A DNA stretch of 64,000 nt from Pelagimonas sp050633425. GTDB lineage: Bacteria; Pseudomonadota; Alphaproteobacteria; Rhodobacterales; Rhodobacteraceae. Of this stretch, positions 16,022 through 24,337 are shown in pieces. Where the stretch lies: the NCBI RefSeq assembly GCF_050633425.1, contig NZ_JBOEGM010000034.1:108190-172189 (forward strand), in the 5' to 3' direction. The position numbers and the translations under genes are program-made. The notes beneath the pieces are model-generated. The model was not told where the DNA came from and did no database searches. It worked only from the letters and a program-made list of their open reading frames with translations. Each line of letters begins with the position of its first letter. Position 1 is the first letter of the stretch.

Positions 16022-16816
16022 ATGAGACGTTGGATCCCATTTCTGAAAAATCACCCGAAGGTTGCAGTCGTGCGCCTTCAGGGGGCAATTGGCGCATCAG
16101 GCCGTGGAAGCCTGAGCGACCGTTCCGTGGCAAACCTTTTGGAAAAAGCGTTCAAAGGCAAACCCGACGCGGTGGCGCTTGAGATCAATTCGCCTGGTGG
16201 CTCACCGGTGCAAAGCGCGCTGATCGGGGCGCGCATTCGCCGGTTGGCGGATGAACATGAGGTTCCGGTTTATGCCTTTGTCGAAGACGTCGCGGCGTCG
16301 GGCGGCTATTGGCTTGCCTCGGCAGCCGATGAGATTATCGCGGACAGCTGTTCTATTCTAGGCTCGATCGGGGTGATTTCAGCGGGCTTTGGCGCGCATG
16401 TTTTCCTGCAACGGCAAGGGATTGAGCGGCGTGTGCATACGGCGGGCAAGTCCAAAAGCATGCTGGACCCGTTTAAACCTGAGAATGAAGAAGATGTGGA
16501 GCGTCTGAACCGGTTGCTTGGCCAGTTGCACGAGCAATTCATCGCTCAGGTGCGCGATCGCCGGGGTGAGAAACTGACCGACAATCCTGATTTATTCACC
16601 GGGGAGGTCTGGATCGGCCAATCTGCGGTGGACGAAGGTCTGGCAGATGGGGTCGGACATCTGGTGCCCACAATGAAAGACCGCTTTGGCGATAAGGTGC
16701 AGTTCCGCAGGTTGGAACAGAAAAAGCCGCTCTTGCCGCGTCTTGGCATCCAAGCGATGCAGGGTGCGATAACCGAGGTTGAGGAACGAGCGCTGTTTGC
16801 GCGGTTTGGGCTCTGA
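16022..16816 (+). CDS. S49-family serine peptidase (SohB/SppA-like)
   Basis: A membrane-associated or cytoplasmic signal-peptide-peptidase-type enzyme of 264 aa. The catalytic serine is in AASGGYWLA and the general-base lysine in TAGKSKSMLDPF, the Ser-Lys dyad of family S49; INSPGGSP forms the oxyanion-type loop. Start ATG 16022 (MRRWIPFLKNHPKVAVV) matches short SohB-like members; upstream in-frame codons read as non-conserved. No clear transmembrane anchor. It is the first of three tightly spaced genes, followed after one base by the small zinc-ribbon gene. Confidence 0.88.
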   Translation: MRRWIPFLKNHPKVAVVRLQGAIGASGRGSLSDRSVANLLEKAFKGKPDAVALEINSPGGSPVQSALIGARIRRLADEHEVPVYAFVEDVAASGGYWLASAADEIIADSCSILGSIGVISAGFGAHVFLQRQGIERRVHTAGKSKSMLDPFKPENEEDVERLNRLLGQLHEQFIAQVRDRRGEKLTDNPDLFTGEVWIGQSAVDEGLADGVGHLVPTMKDRFGDKVQFRRLEQKKPLLPRLGIQAMQGAITEVEERALFARFGL

Positions 16817-16817
16817 C

Positions 16818-16985
16818 GTGCTGGTCAAGATTGTTTCAATCTTTTTGGTGTTTATCGCTGTGTTAGCCATGTTTGGTCGCCTGCGATTTCCCGGCCAAGC
16901 CCGGCTGAAGTCGGCAAAATGCCCCCGCTGTGGGCGCTTTAAGATTGGCCGTGGTCCGTGTGACTGCGGCAAGGGAAAGGGCTGA
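16818..16985 (+). CDS. 55-aa membrane-anchored zinc-ribbon protein
   Basis: A very short gene that starts with GTG one base after the peptidase stop codon and ends one base before the antiporter ATG, so it is translationally coupled on both sides. It encodes one transmembrane helix (VKIVSIFLVFIAVLAMFG) followed by a basic linker and a small zinc-ribbon-like knuckle (CPRCGRFKIGRGPCDCG). Not recognised as a named family; its fixed place between sohB-like and antiporter genes argues that it is real. An accessory role to one neighbour is inference. Confidence 0.7.
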   Translation: MLVKIVSIFLVFIAVLAMFGRLRFPGQARLKSAKCPRCGRFKIGRGPCDCGKGKG

Positions 16986-16986
16986 G

Positions 16987-17934
16987 ATGGTCTTTGTCTT
17001 TGCGGTTCTGGGGTTGCTGATCCTCTTGTTGGCTGGCGACGCTTTGGTCAAAGGTGCGGTGAACCTGAGCCTGCGTATTGGTATTCCGGCGCTGATCGTC
17101 AGCTTGACGATTGTCGCCTTTGGCACCTCTGCGCCTGAGCTTTTGATTTCCGTCCAGGCGGCGCTCGAAGGGGTGCCGGGCATTGCGCTTGGCAATGTTG
17201 TTGGTTCCAACACGGCGAATGTGTTGCTGGTCCTTGGTGTGCCTGCGTTGTTTGCGGTGATGCACACCAGCCAATGCGACACGCGCAAAAGCTTTTTCTT
17301 GATGATGGCGTCGACGGTTCTGTTTATTGCCCTGGCGTTTCGCGGGATATTTGACTGGATCGCCGGGTTGGTTTTGCTGACCGTTTTGACGCTTGTCCTA
17401 GGGGATGCCATTCGCGATGCGTTGAAACATCGCCGCGATGGTATCTGCGATGAGGACCTGGAAGAGCCTGAAGGCGCCGACCCCGAGATGCGGTGGTGGA
17501 AGATTTGCCTGTTTTTGGCGCTGGGCCTGATTGGTCTGCCGCTGGGGGCCGATCTTTTGGTGGATAGCGCAACCGAAATCGCTGAGATGTTTGGTGTTCC
17601 TGACACGGTGATTGGTCTGACGCTGGTGGCGTTGGGCACGTCTTTGCCCGAATTGGCGACCACTGTGATGGCGGCCATTCGCAAACAGGCTGATGTGGCG
17701 ATAGGCAATGTCATTGGCTCGAATATGTTCAACCTTCTGGCGGTTGTCGGTGTGGCGTCGATCATTGAACCCATGCCGGTTGCGCGCAATTTCGTTGAAT
17801 TTGACCTGTGGGTCATGCTGGCTGCGTCGCTTTTGTTGGTGCCTTTTGTGGTGTTCAAACACGACATCGGCCGCAAATGGGGGATTGCACTGACCCTTGG
17901 CTACATTGTCTACATTCAGATTGTACTGACCTGA
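16987..17934 (+). CDS. calcium/sodium antiporter (CaCA family, YrbG-like)
   Basis: An inner-membrane cation/Ca2+ exchanger of 315 aa with about ten hydrophobic helices in two inverted halves. Both alpha-repeats are clear: GTSAPELLIS with GNVVGSNTAN in the first half and GTSLPELATT with GNVIGSNMFN in the second; the glutamates coordinate Ca2+. ATG 16987 is used because it begins right at the first membrane helix (MVFVFAVLGLLILLLAGD) and follows the previous stop by one base; an upstream ATG at 16930 would overlap the zinc-ribbon gene. Confidence 0.92.
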   Translation: MVFVFAVLGLLILLLAGDALVKGAVNLSLRIGIPALIVSLTIVAFGTSAPELLISVQAALEGVPGIALGNVVGSNTANVLLVLGVPALFAVMHTSQCDTRKSFFLMMASTVLFIALAFRGIFDWIAGLVLLTVLTLVLGDAIRDALKHRRDGICDEDLEEPEGADPEMRWWKICLFLALGLIGLPLGADLLVDSATEIAEMFGVPDTVIGLTLVALGTSLPELATTVMAAIRKQADVAIGNVIGSNMFNLLAVVGVASIIEPMPVARNFVEFDLWVMLAASLLLVPFVVFKHDIGRKWGIALTLGYIVYIQIVLT

Positions 17935-17944
17935 GGAGACAGGC

Positions 17945-18721
17945 ATGCGTGCTTTGGTGACGGGGGCGGGCCGGCGATTGGGACGCGCCATGGCCCTGTA
18001 TTTGGCGCAGCGCGGCTATAGCGTTGTGGTCCATTATGCCGGGTCCAAAGCCGAGGCGCATGACACCGTTGCAGAAATTCGCGCGCTTGGGGTGAAGGCG
18101 GAGGCATTGCAGGCGGATTTGCTCCAAGAGTCGCAGATGCGAGACCTTGTCACGCGCGCCAGTGCCGCCTTGGACGGCCCACTCAGCGTTTTGATCAACA
18201 ACGCGTCGGTCTTTGAGTATGACAACATCCGCACGGCAGATCGCAGCAGTTGGGATCGGCATATGGAGAGCAATCTGCGCGCTCCGTTTGTATTGACGCA
18301 AATGTTTGAGCAACAAATTCCAGAACCGGTTCTGGATGATAGGGGGGAGCCAATCGCTCAGGGGCTCGTGGTTAACATGCTGGACCAAAGGGTTCGCAAA
18401 CTGACCCCCGAATTCATGAGCTACACGCTTGCAAAAATGGGGCTGTGGGCGTTGACTCAGACGTCGGCCCAAGCGCTAGCCCCGCGTGTCAGAGTGAATG
18501 CAATCGGGCCGGGACCGACGTTGCAGGGCGCACGACAAAACGCCGAGCAATTCGCGCAGCAGCGGGCAAATACGGTGCTTGGCCGTGGCTCTAACCCGTC
18601 TGATATCACAGCGACTTTGGGCTATTTCTTGGACGCACCCGGTGTAACTGGGCAGCTGATATGCGCCGATGGCGGACAGCATCTGGGCTGGCAGACGCCG
18701 GACATTTTGGGTGTTGAATGA
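17945..18721 (+). CDS. short-chain dehydrogenase (pteridine-reductase/FolM-like)
   Basis: A 258-aa classical SDR enzyme. Cofactor motif TGAGRRLGRAMAL (two arginines favour NADPH), structural NNAS (INNASVFEYD), and the catalytic Tyr-Lys in SYTLAKMGL. The arginine pair and the NASVFE and LDQRVRKLTPEFMSY segments resemble FolM/PTR1-type pteridine reductases, so dihydromonapterin or dihydrofolate reduction is a reasonable guess, not proven. It starts 10 bases after the antiporter stop, with GAGGAGA in front, so it belongs to the same transcription unit. Confidence 0.85.
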   Translation: MRALVTGAGRRLGRAMALYLAQRGYSVVVHYAGSKAEAHDTVAEIRALGVKAEALQADLLQESQMRDLVTRASAALDGPLSVLINNASVFEYDNIRTADRSSWDRHMESNLRAPFVLTQMFEQQIPEPVLDDRGEPIAQGLVVNMLDQRVRKLTPEFMSYTLAKMGLWALTQTSAQALAPRVRVNAIGPGPTLQGARQNAEQFAQQRANTVLGRGSNPSDITATLGYFLDAPGVTGQLICADGGQHLGWQTPDILGVE

Positions 18722-18757
18722 CATGGCTGGAATGCAAGTTTTGCACTGGTCACACAG

Positions 18758-18935
18758 GCGTTACGAAAGCGTTACAATTTTCTTAATGTAGTCAATGACT
18801 TGACGGGCGTAAAGAATTTAATCAAGTGTTATCAAAGCCTTATCAAAGTGATTAAAAAATAGGCACACGCTAAAATAACCCAAAAAACAAGGGAAATTTC
18901 CGCATACACAGATTTTGCCTACAGAGTTATCCACA
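18758..18935. promoter_or_regulatory. AT-rich control region before uvrC: phased repeats, IHF-like site, DnaA-box match
   Basis: The 269 bases between the SDR gene and uvrC hold no gene but are densely patterned. GCGTTAC occurs twice with 11-bp spacing (18758, 18769). Three contiguous 11-mers begin TTAATCAAG, TTATCAAAG, TTATCAAAG (18818-18850), which also gives CtrA-like TTAA-N7-TTAT-N7-TTAT. TATCAAAGCCTTA (18830-18842) fits the IHF consensus WATCAANNNNTTR exactly, and TTATCCACA (18927-18935) is a perfect DnaA box. A regulated promoter for uvrC is the simplest reading. Confidence 0.5.
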
Positions 18936-18990
18936 GAAACGGTGGATGTAATACAGCTTGAATCAAAGCGCTTTGCATTGCAGCCAATAG

Positions 18991-20889
18991 GTGGAATCAT
19001 TCACCTTTGATACCTACGGCCATGCCTTGGACAAAAACGGGAAAAACATGCAGCTCGGACATGAGATTATCCATGACTATCTAAAGACACTCGATAGCTC
19101 GCCTGGGGTGTATCGCATGTTGGATGAGCAGTCTCGGGTTTTATATGTGGGCAAGGCGCGGAACCTGCGGGCGCGGGTGTCGAGCTACGCGCGGCCAACG
19201 GGGCATTCACATCGCATCGAGCGCATGATCGCGGCCACCAAATCGATGATGTTCCTGACCACTCGGACCGAAACCGAAGCGCTGTTGCTTGAACAAAACC
19301 TGATCAAGCAGCTCAAGCCAAAATATAACGTGTTGCTGCGTGACGACAAAAGCTTTCCCAATATTGTCGTGACGGATCATGAGTTTCCCATGATCAAAAA
19401 GCATCGCGGTGCCAAAAAGGATGCCGGCCAGTATTTTGGGCCGTTTGCCAGTGCGGGGGCGGTGAACCGGACGCTTGCTCAGTTACAACGCGGGTTTCAG
19501 CTGCGCAACTGTACGGATGCGATGTATGCCACACGCACCCGACCCTGTTTGCAATATCAGATCAAACGTTGCACGGCGCCATGCGTCGGCAAGATTTCTG
19601 CCAAGGAATATGGGGACAATGTGCAAGACGCAGCGCGCTTTTTGCAAGGCAAGTCGACCCAGATTCAGGAAACGCTGGCGACGCAGATGCAAGAGGCCTC
19701 GGATGCCATGGAGTTCGAACGCGCAGCCGCATTGCGTGACCGGATCAAGGCCCTGACACAGGTGCAAACGGCGCAGGGGATCAATCCGCGAACGGTGCCC
19801 GAGGCCGATGTGATTGCCCTGCATCTGGAGAACGGGCAGGCCTGTGTGCAGGTGTTTTTCATCCGGGCCAATCAGAACTGGGGCAACAAGGATTATTACC
19901 CACGGGTGGGCGAAGACGTCGATGCGGCGGAGGTTCTCGAAGCATTTATGGGCCAGTTTTACGATCAAAAGGAACCGGCGCGGTTGATCCTTTTGAACCA
20001 CGGCATCGAGAATGATGATCTGATGCAGCAGGCGCTGAGTGACAAGCTTGGGCGCAAAGTGGAAATTGCGGTGCCAATGCGCGGCGAGAAGGCCGAACTT
20101 GTCGATGGGGCGGCGCGAAATGCCCGCGAAAGCTTGGCGCGAAAAATGTCGGAAACCGCGACGCAGGCGAAACTGTTGCGGGGCCTGGCCGAGGCCTTTG
20201 GGCTGGATGGCCCGCCACAGCGGATCGAGGTGTACGATAACAGCCATATTCAGGGCACCAATGCCGTGGGGGGCATGATTGTTGCGGGGCCCGATGGGTT
20301 TATGAAAAACCAGTACCGCAAGTTTAATATCAAAGGCGAGGATCTGGTGCCGGGGGATGACTTTGGCATGATGAAAGAAGTGTTGACCCGACGATTTACA
20401 AGGCTTTTGAAGGAAGACCCGGACCGCAGCAAAGGGCTTTGGCCGGATTTGTTGCTGATTGATGGCGGGGCCGGACAGGTGTCTGCGGTGGCTGAGATTC
20501 AGCGCGCGTTCAGTGTCGAGGATGTGCCGATGGTGGGGGTCGCCAAGGGGGTGGATCGCGATCACGGCAAAGAGGAGTTTCACCGGGTTGGCACCCGCCC
20601 GTTTGCGCTCCGCCACAATGACCCGATCCTATATTTCGTTCAACGGATGCGTGATGAAGCTCACCGGTTTGCCATCGGGACACACCGAGCGAAACGAGCA
20701 AAATCCCAGATGGCCAACCCGTTGGATGATGTGCCTGGCGTAGGGGCCGCGCGCAAACGTGCGTTGCTGGCGCATTTTGGATCAGCAAAGGCGGTGACGC
20801 GGGCGAATCTCGCGGATTTGAAGGCCGTGGATGGGGTGAGCGAAGCGCTTGCGGAAAAGATCTACGACTATTTCCATGAAAAGGGGTAG
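18991..20889 (+). CDS. uvrC: excinuclease ABC subunit C
   Basis: Makes both incisions around UvrB-marked DNA lesions in nucleotide excision repair. Domains in order: GIY-YIG nuclease (SSPGVYRMLDEQSRVLYVGK), a four-cysteine segment (RNCTDAM...RPCLQYQIKRCTAPC) as in UvrC proteins reported to bind Fe-S, UVR motif that binds UvrB (MEFERAAALRDRIKAL), RNase H-like nuclease core (IEVYDNSHIQGTNAVGGM and LLIDGGAGQ), and C-terminal helix-hairpin-helix pair (DDVPGVGAARKRALL, VDGVSEALAEKI). Total 632 aa. The start is uncertain: GTG 18991 is used; the conserved part begins near ATG 19048. Confidence 0.95.
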   Translation: MESFTFDTYGHALDKNGKNMQLGHEIIHDYLKTLDSSPGVYRMLDEQSRVLYVGKARNLRARVSSYARPTGHSHRIERMIAATKSMMFLTTRTETEALLLEQNLIKQLKPKYNVLLRDDKSFPNIVVTDHEFPMIKKHRGAKKDAGQYFGPFASAGAVNRTLAQLQRGFQLRNCTDAMYATRTRPCLQYQIKRCTAPCVGKISAKEYGDNVQDAARFLQGKSTQIQETLATQMQEASDAMEFERAAALRDRIKALTQVQTAQGINPRTVPEADVIALHLENGQACVQVFFIRANQNWGNKDYYPRVGEDVDAAEVLEAFMGQFYDQKEPARLILLNHGIENDDLMQQALSDKLGRKVEIAVPMRGEKAELVDGAARNARESLARKMSETATQAKLLRGLAEAFGLDGPPQRIEVYDNSHIQGTNAVGGMIVAGPDGFMKNQYRKFNIKGEDLVPGDDFGMMKEVLTRRFTRLLKEDPDRSKGLWPDLLLIDGGAGQVSAVAEIQRAFSVEDVPMVGVAKGVDRDHGKEEFHRVGTRPFALRHNDPILYFVQRMRDEAHRFAIGTHRAKRAKSQMANPLDDVPGVGAARKRALLAHFGSAKAVTRANLADLKAVDGVSEALAEKIYDYFHEKG

Positions 20890-20980
20890 GCGCTGGTACA
20901 TGGGGTGCCTGCGGCACGCGTGATGTCTCGTCCTGCGGCCTTTTGGCCTTGTCCTCGTCCCAAGGGGCAAGGTGACGGCA

Positions 20981-21421
20981 CTAGGTCACCGGGAGCAGTT
21001 GCGAGAGCGTTTTGCGGACCGCGTCAGGGATTGGCCTTGGAGACGCCGTGCTGTTGTCGACGAGGACCTGGGCAAAGAAGCCTTCGGCCGCGGCCTGTGC
21101 GCTGTCACCACGAAACAGGCCAATTTCGACGCGATATGAGCTTGTGCCGAGATGGGCGAGGCGCAAACCAGCGGTTAATGCATCTGGAAAGCCGATTTCA
21201 GCGTGGTATTTGCAGCCGGATTCGACAACGAGAAAGCGCAAGGCCTGTGGGCCACGGATGTCGAGACCGTTTTGCATCTGCCAGAGGCTAAGCGCGGTAT
21301 CAAACAACGACAAATAGGTCGCGTTGTTCATGTGGCCGTATTCGTCGTTATCCGCCCAGCGGGTTTGTAGCGATACAAATGCGCGAAAGGATTCGCGGTT
21401 CGCCGCTGCTGGGCGTTTCAT
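20981..21421 (-). CDS. hotdog-fold acyl-CoA thioesterase (4HBT type)
   Basis: A 146-aa single hotdog domain. The YbgC/4-hydroxybenzoyl-CoA-thioesterase motif is present: WADNDEYGHMNNATYLSLFD, in which the Asp near the start of the motif and the GHMNN loop are characteristic. It hydrolyses an acyl-CoA thioester of unknown chain. ATG 21421 overlaps the preceding stop codon (ATGA), so it is translationally coupled to the TIGR02186 gene; the frame upstream reads inside that gene and is not conserved. Convergent with uvrC. Confidence 0.85.
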   Translation of the reverse strand: MKRPAAANRESFRAFVSLQTRWADNDEYGHMNNATYLSLFDTALSLWQMQNGLDIRGPQALRFLVVESGCKYHAEIGFPDALTAGLRLAHLGTSSYRVEIGLFRGDSAQAAAEGFFAQVLVDNSTASPRPIPDAVRKTLSQLLPVT

Positions 21422-22167
21422 CCGCGGCGCAGCATTGTGAAGGCGGTCGACGCGCCCCAACCGGCGATGATGGCGATGGCCAAGGACATCAACCCATAGA
21501 TAAGTGGTTGTTGGCGTGACAGGCTGAACAACCAACGTTCCAAGCCAACTTTGCGCACCTCTATTTCAGTTTCATAGACTGAAATGACTTTCCGATCGCG
21601 TGTCAGGAACACGCGGGTTTTATAGGCACCTTCGGTGAGGTTTGCCGGCATGGCAATTGAGGTGTCGAACAGCGTTTGTTCGCGCAGGTTTACTTCGAAA
21701 TCGCGCTGCTGGAACTTGTTCTCCGAGGTACGGATACGCGTCAAGGCTTCGGTAAAGCGTTGCGGATCTGGGGCCGAGACATCGACGGCGCGGATCGCGC
21801 GTTCAACCGAGATTTTATAGCGCAAATCTTCGGTGTCGGAGATAACCGTTGGCCATTCATGCGAGGTGGCAACGGCGTAGAAGCTTGGCGCGCTGTCGAT
21901 TTCAACGGCTTCGGTATTGATCCAAATGCCAAAGCGGCGATCCTTTTTGCGGACCGTCACAGGTTGGGAGGGGCCCGCAACGGTGATGATCACATGCAAA
22001 GGATCTTTGGGAATTTCGGTTTCGCGTTTGACCGCACCATAGATCAGGATTTCGGAGCCATTGAAATCGGCAGAAATCGCGATTTGGTCTTTGCTAAGGC
22101 CAAGGACCACTTCTTCGGCCAATAGCGGGCTGGCGAGCAGGATGAGGAGTGCAGCTAGAATGCGCAT
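21418..22167 (-). CDS. TIGR02186-family membrane-anchored protein
   Basis: A 249-aa protein with a cleavable signal (MRILAALLILLASPLLAEE), a beta-rich periplasmic domain, and a C-terminal membrane helix (PLIYGLMSLAIAIIAGWGAS). The AEEVVLGLSKDQIAISADFNG start and the FGIWINTEAVEID segment are recognisable as TIGR02186, a family found next to TauE/SafE permeases in alphaproteobacteria. ATG 22167 shares one base with the upstream stop (TGATG). It is probably a periplasmic partner of the permease. The substrate is unknown; sulfonate or sulfite is a guess from the family name. Confidence 0.85.
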   Translation of the reverse strand: MRILAALLILLASPLLAEEVVLGLSKDQIAISADFNGSEILIYGAVKRETEIPKDPLHVIITVAGPSQPVTVRKKDRRFGIWINTEAVEIDSAPSFYAVATSHEWPTVISDTEDLRYKISVERAIRAVDVSAPDPQRFTEALTRIRTSENKFQQRDFEVNLREQTLFDTSIAMPANLTEGAYKTRVFLTRDRKVISVYETEIEVRKVGLERWLFSLSRQQPLIYGLMSLAIAIIAGWGASTAFTMLRRG

Positions 22168-23081
22168 CAATGGCCCCCTGCCGCGCCAAGGCTAAACAGC
22201 TCGGTTGGCATGACCAACAGGTCAAACCCCAGTTTGCCGCAGACGCCCAAAACCATCAGCGCCAGCAAGATGCGGAGCTGTTCGGCCTTGAGCTTGGCAC
22301 CAATCACAGCACCGAATTGGGCACCGATGACCCCACCGACCAGCAAGAGAACCGCCAAAACGATATCGACTGTAAAGTTGGTGGTGGCGTGCAAAAGGGT
22401 CGTGAAGGCGGTGACGAAAATGATCTGGAAAAGCGATGTGCCGACAACAACTTTGGTTGGCATGCCAAGCAGGTAGATCATCGCAGGCACCATGATAAAG
22501 CCGCCACCAACACCCATGATCGCAGCCAGAATACCGACGCAGACGCCAACAATCAGTGGCGGGATGACGGAGATATAAAGCCCGGAAGTGCGGAACCGCA
22601 TTTTGAGCGGAAGGCCATGAATCCAGTTATGTTTCTTGCGCTTGGGGGCCACGCCCGCCTTGGTTTTGCGAATGGCGTTCAAGCTTTCGATGAACATCAA
22701 CCCGCCGATGATGCCAAGGAAAACCACATAGCAAAGCTTGACCAACAAATCGACCTGGCCGACGCTTTTGAGGTAGTTGAAGACCACAACACCCAGTGCT
22801 GCCCCGGCGAGACCGCCAATGAGCAGCACCGTGCCCATTCGGAGGTCCACCGTCTTTCGCCTGAAATGCGCCAGAACGCCGGAGAAGGATGAGGCGACGA
22901 TTTGGTTGGCTTCTGTGGCAACGGCGACCGCGGGTGGAATGCCGATAAAGAACAAAAGCGGTGTCATCAAAAACCCGCCTCCGACGCCGAACATGCCCGA
23001 GAGTACACCCACGAGCCCGCCCAACCCCAAAAGGAGGAACGCATTGACCGATACTTCGGCGATAGGAAGGTAGACCTGCAT
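22167..23081 (-). CDS. sulfite exporter TauE/SafE family permease
   Basis: A 304-aa inner-membrane protein of the TSUP family with about eight to nine helices. The two family repeats are visible, GMFGVGGGFLMTPLLFFIGI and MGVGGGFIMVPAMIYLLGMP, each ending in the A/GTxxxQI pattern (ATEANQIVASS, VGTSLFQI). It likely moves a sulfur-containing or organic anion. First gene of a three-gene overlap operon with the TIGR02186 protein and the thioesterase. Confidence 0.88.
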   Translation of the reverse strand: MQVYLPIAEVSVNAFLLLGLGGLVGVLSGMFGVGGGFLMTPLLFFIGIPPAVAVATEANQIVASSFSGVLAHFRRKTVDLRMGTVLLIGGLAGAALGVVVFNYLKSVGQVDLLVKLCYVVFLGIIGGLMFIESLNAIRKTKAGVAPKRKKHNWIHGLPLKMRFRTSGLYISVIPPLIVGVCVGILAAIMGVGGGFIMVPAMIYLLGMPTKVVVGTSLFQIIFVTAFTTLLHATTNFTVDIVLAVLLLVGGVIGAQFGAVIGAKLKAEQLRILLALMVLGVCGKLGFDLLVMPTELFSLGAAGGH

Positions 23082-23243
23082 AGTCTTTCCTAGCGCCTTA
23101 GGCCGCTTTTATGCAAGTGCAGCGACGCGTGTTTGGCGTTGGACTTACAAAACGGCCACAACTGGATAGGACAATCGGCACCAAGAATGAGACCCACACA
23201 GGGTTTGCTTGGTTTTTATGCACGGACACAGCCCCTGACCGAT

Positions 23244-23271
23244 GCCCAGACATCCGCCCAGACATCCGCCC
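23244..23271. repeat. tandem 12-bp repeat in a gene-free stretch
   Basis: GCCCAGACATCC occurs twice in tandem (23244-23255, 23256-23267) followed by another GCCC. It lies in the 287-base gap 23082-23368 between the TauE and ABC-permease genes, where I see no gene, hairpin terminator or tRNA. Open frames across this gap are low complexity and run into the permease gene on the other strand. Confidence 0.5.
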
Positions 23272-23368
23272 TGACCAGACGCCGAGACCGACATCGAGAT
23301 CAAAGCGGATACTGGCGTTCTGGCGTCAGGGGCTTCTGTTGCTTTCCGTCTTCTGTTTCGCGGTGTGG

Positions 23369-24337
23369 TTACCGCTCTTTTACATAGGGTTCGCCGCCCG
23401 CACGGGGGGGGATGGCTTTGCCGACAAACCCAGCGAGGATGACCACAGTGAGGATGTAGGGCAGAGCTTCCATCATTTGTACAGGGATCACAACGCCGCC
23501 AAGATCAATGTTCTGGAAACGCAGTGCCACCGCTTGCAGGAAGCCAAACAGCAAACAGGCCATCAACGCGTACCACGGGCGCCATTTTGCAAAGATCAGT
23601 GCCGCCAGAGCGATATAGCCGCGTCCCGCGGTCATTTCTTTTACAAAACCCGCTTGGAGCGATGTCGCGAGGTAAGCCCCTGCAATACCACATAGAACCC
23701 CGCAAATGCCGACGGCGGCAAAGCGTAGTCCGATGACCGAAACACCGGCGGTGTCGACCGCATCGGGGGCCTCACCCACCGCGCGCAGGCGCAGGCCGAA
23801 GCGGGTGCGAAACAGCACCCACCATGTCAGCGGCACCATGGCAAAGGCGATATAGGCCAGCGCAGAGTTGCCCGAGATCAGGTCCGAATAGACTGGGCCA
23901 AGCAAAGGAACATCACGCAAGGCATCGGCAAAGGGCAGGGTGATTTCTTGGAAGCGCTGTTCTTCTGGGATCGTGGGGGTGCGCCCGCCTTGTTTGAACC
24001 AGCTTTGTGCGATCAAAACCGTAAGGCCTGAGGCAAGAAAGTTCAAAGCCACACCGGAAATCAGCTGATTGCCGCGAAAGGTGATCGAAGCAAGGCCATG
24101 GATCGCCGAAAGCGCCAGTGACGCCGCGATGCCCGCCAAAAGACCAAGCCAGACAGAGCCGGTGGTGTAGGCAATGGCCGCCGAGAAAAAGGCCGAGATC
24201 AGCATCTTGCCCTCAAGTCCGATATCAAAAATCCCGGCGCGCTCGCTAAACAGGCCGGCCAGACAGGCCAAAAGCAACGGGGTTGAGAGGCGGATGGAGC
24301 TGTCCAAGACCTGAACAATGGTATCAATATCCATCAT
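23369..24337 (-). CDS. ABC transporter permease of BMP/nucleoside type (NupQ/YufQ-like)
   Basis: One of the two membrane subunits of a BMP-family importer, 322 aa with about nine helices. Family features are LFSERAGIFDIGLEGKMLI near the N-terminus and the RLRAVGEAPDAVDTAGVSV loop that contacts the ATPase. Characterised relatives import nucleosides (for example Bacillus NupNOPQ). The ATG overlaps the stop codon of the second permease gene (ATGA), so the two are coupled. Confidence 0.9.
   Translation of the reverse strand: MMDIDTIVQVLDSSIRLSTPLLLACLAGLFSERAGIFDIGLEGKMLISAFFSAAIAYTTGSVWLGLLAGIAASLALSAIHGLASITFRGNQLISGVALNFLASGLTVLIAQSWFKQGGRTPTIPEEQRFQEITLPFADALRDVPLLGPVYSDLISGNSALAYIAFAMVPLTWWVLFRTRFGLRLRAVGEAPDAVDTAGVSVIGLRFAAVGICGVLCGIAGAYLATSLQAGFVKEMTAGRGYIALAALIFAKWRPWYALMACLLFGFLQAVALRFQNIDLGGVVIPVQMMEALPYILTVVILAGFVGKAIPPRAGGEPYVKER

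Noticed and set aside
18722..18990. A chromosomal replication origin before uvrC
   Set aside because: The DnaA box, IHF site and AT-richness are suggestive, but there is only one perfect box, none of the usual origin neighbours, and gene orientation on the left is opposite to that expected, so it is listed only as a regulatory cluster.
19483..20616. A 377-codon minus-strand frame within uvrC
   Set aside because: It is a shadow of uvrC, whose domains are complete on the plus strand.
23111..23695. A plus-strand frame across the gap after TauE and into the NupQ-like gene
   Set aside because: It contains the 12-bp tandem repeat, is low in complexity, and its second half is antisense to a certain permease gene.
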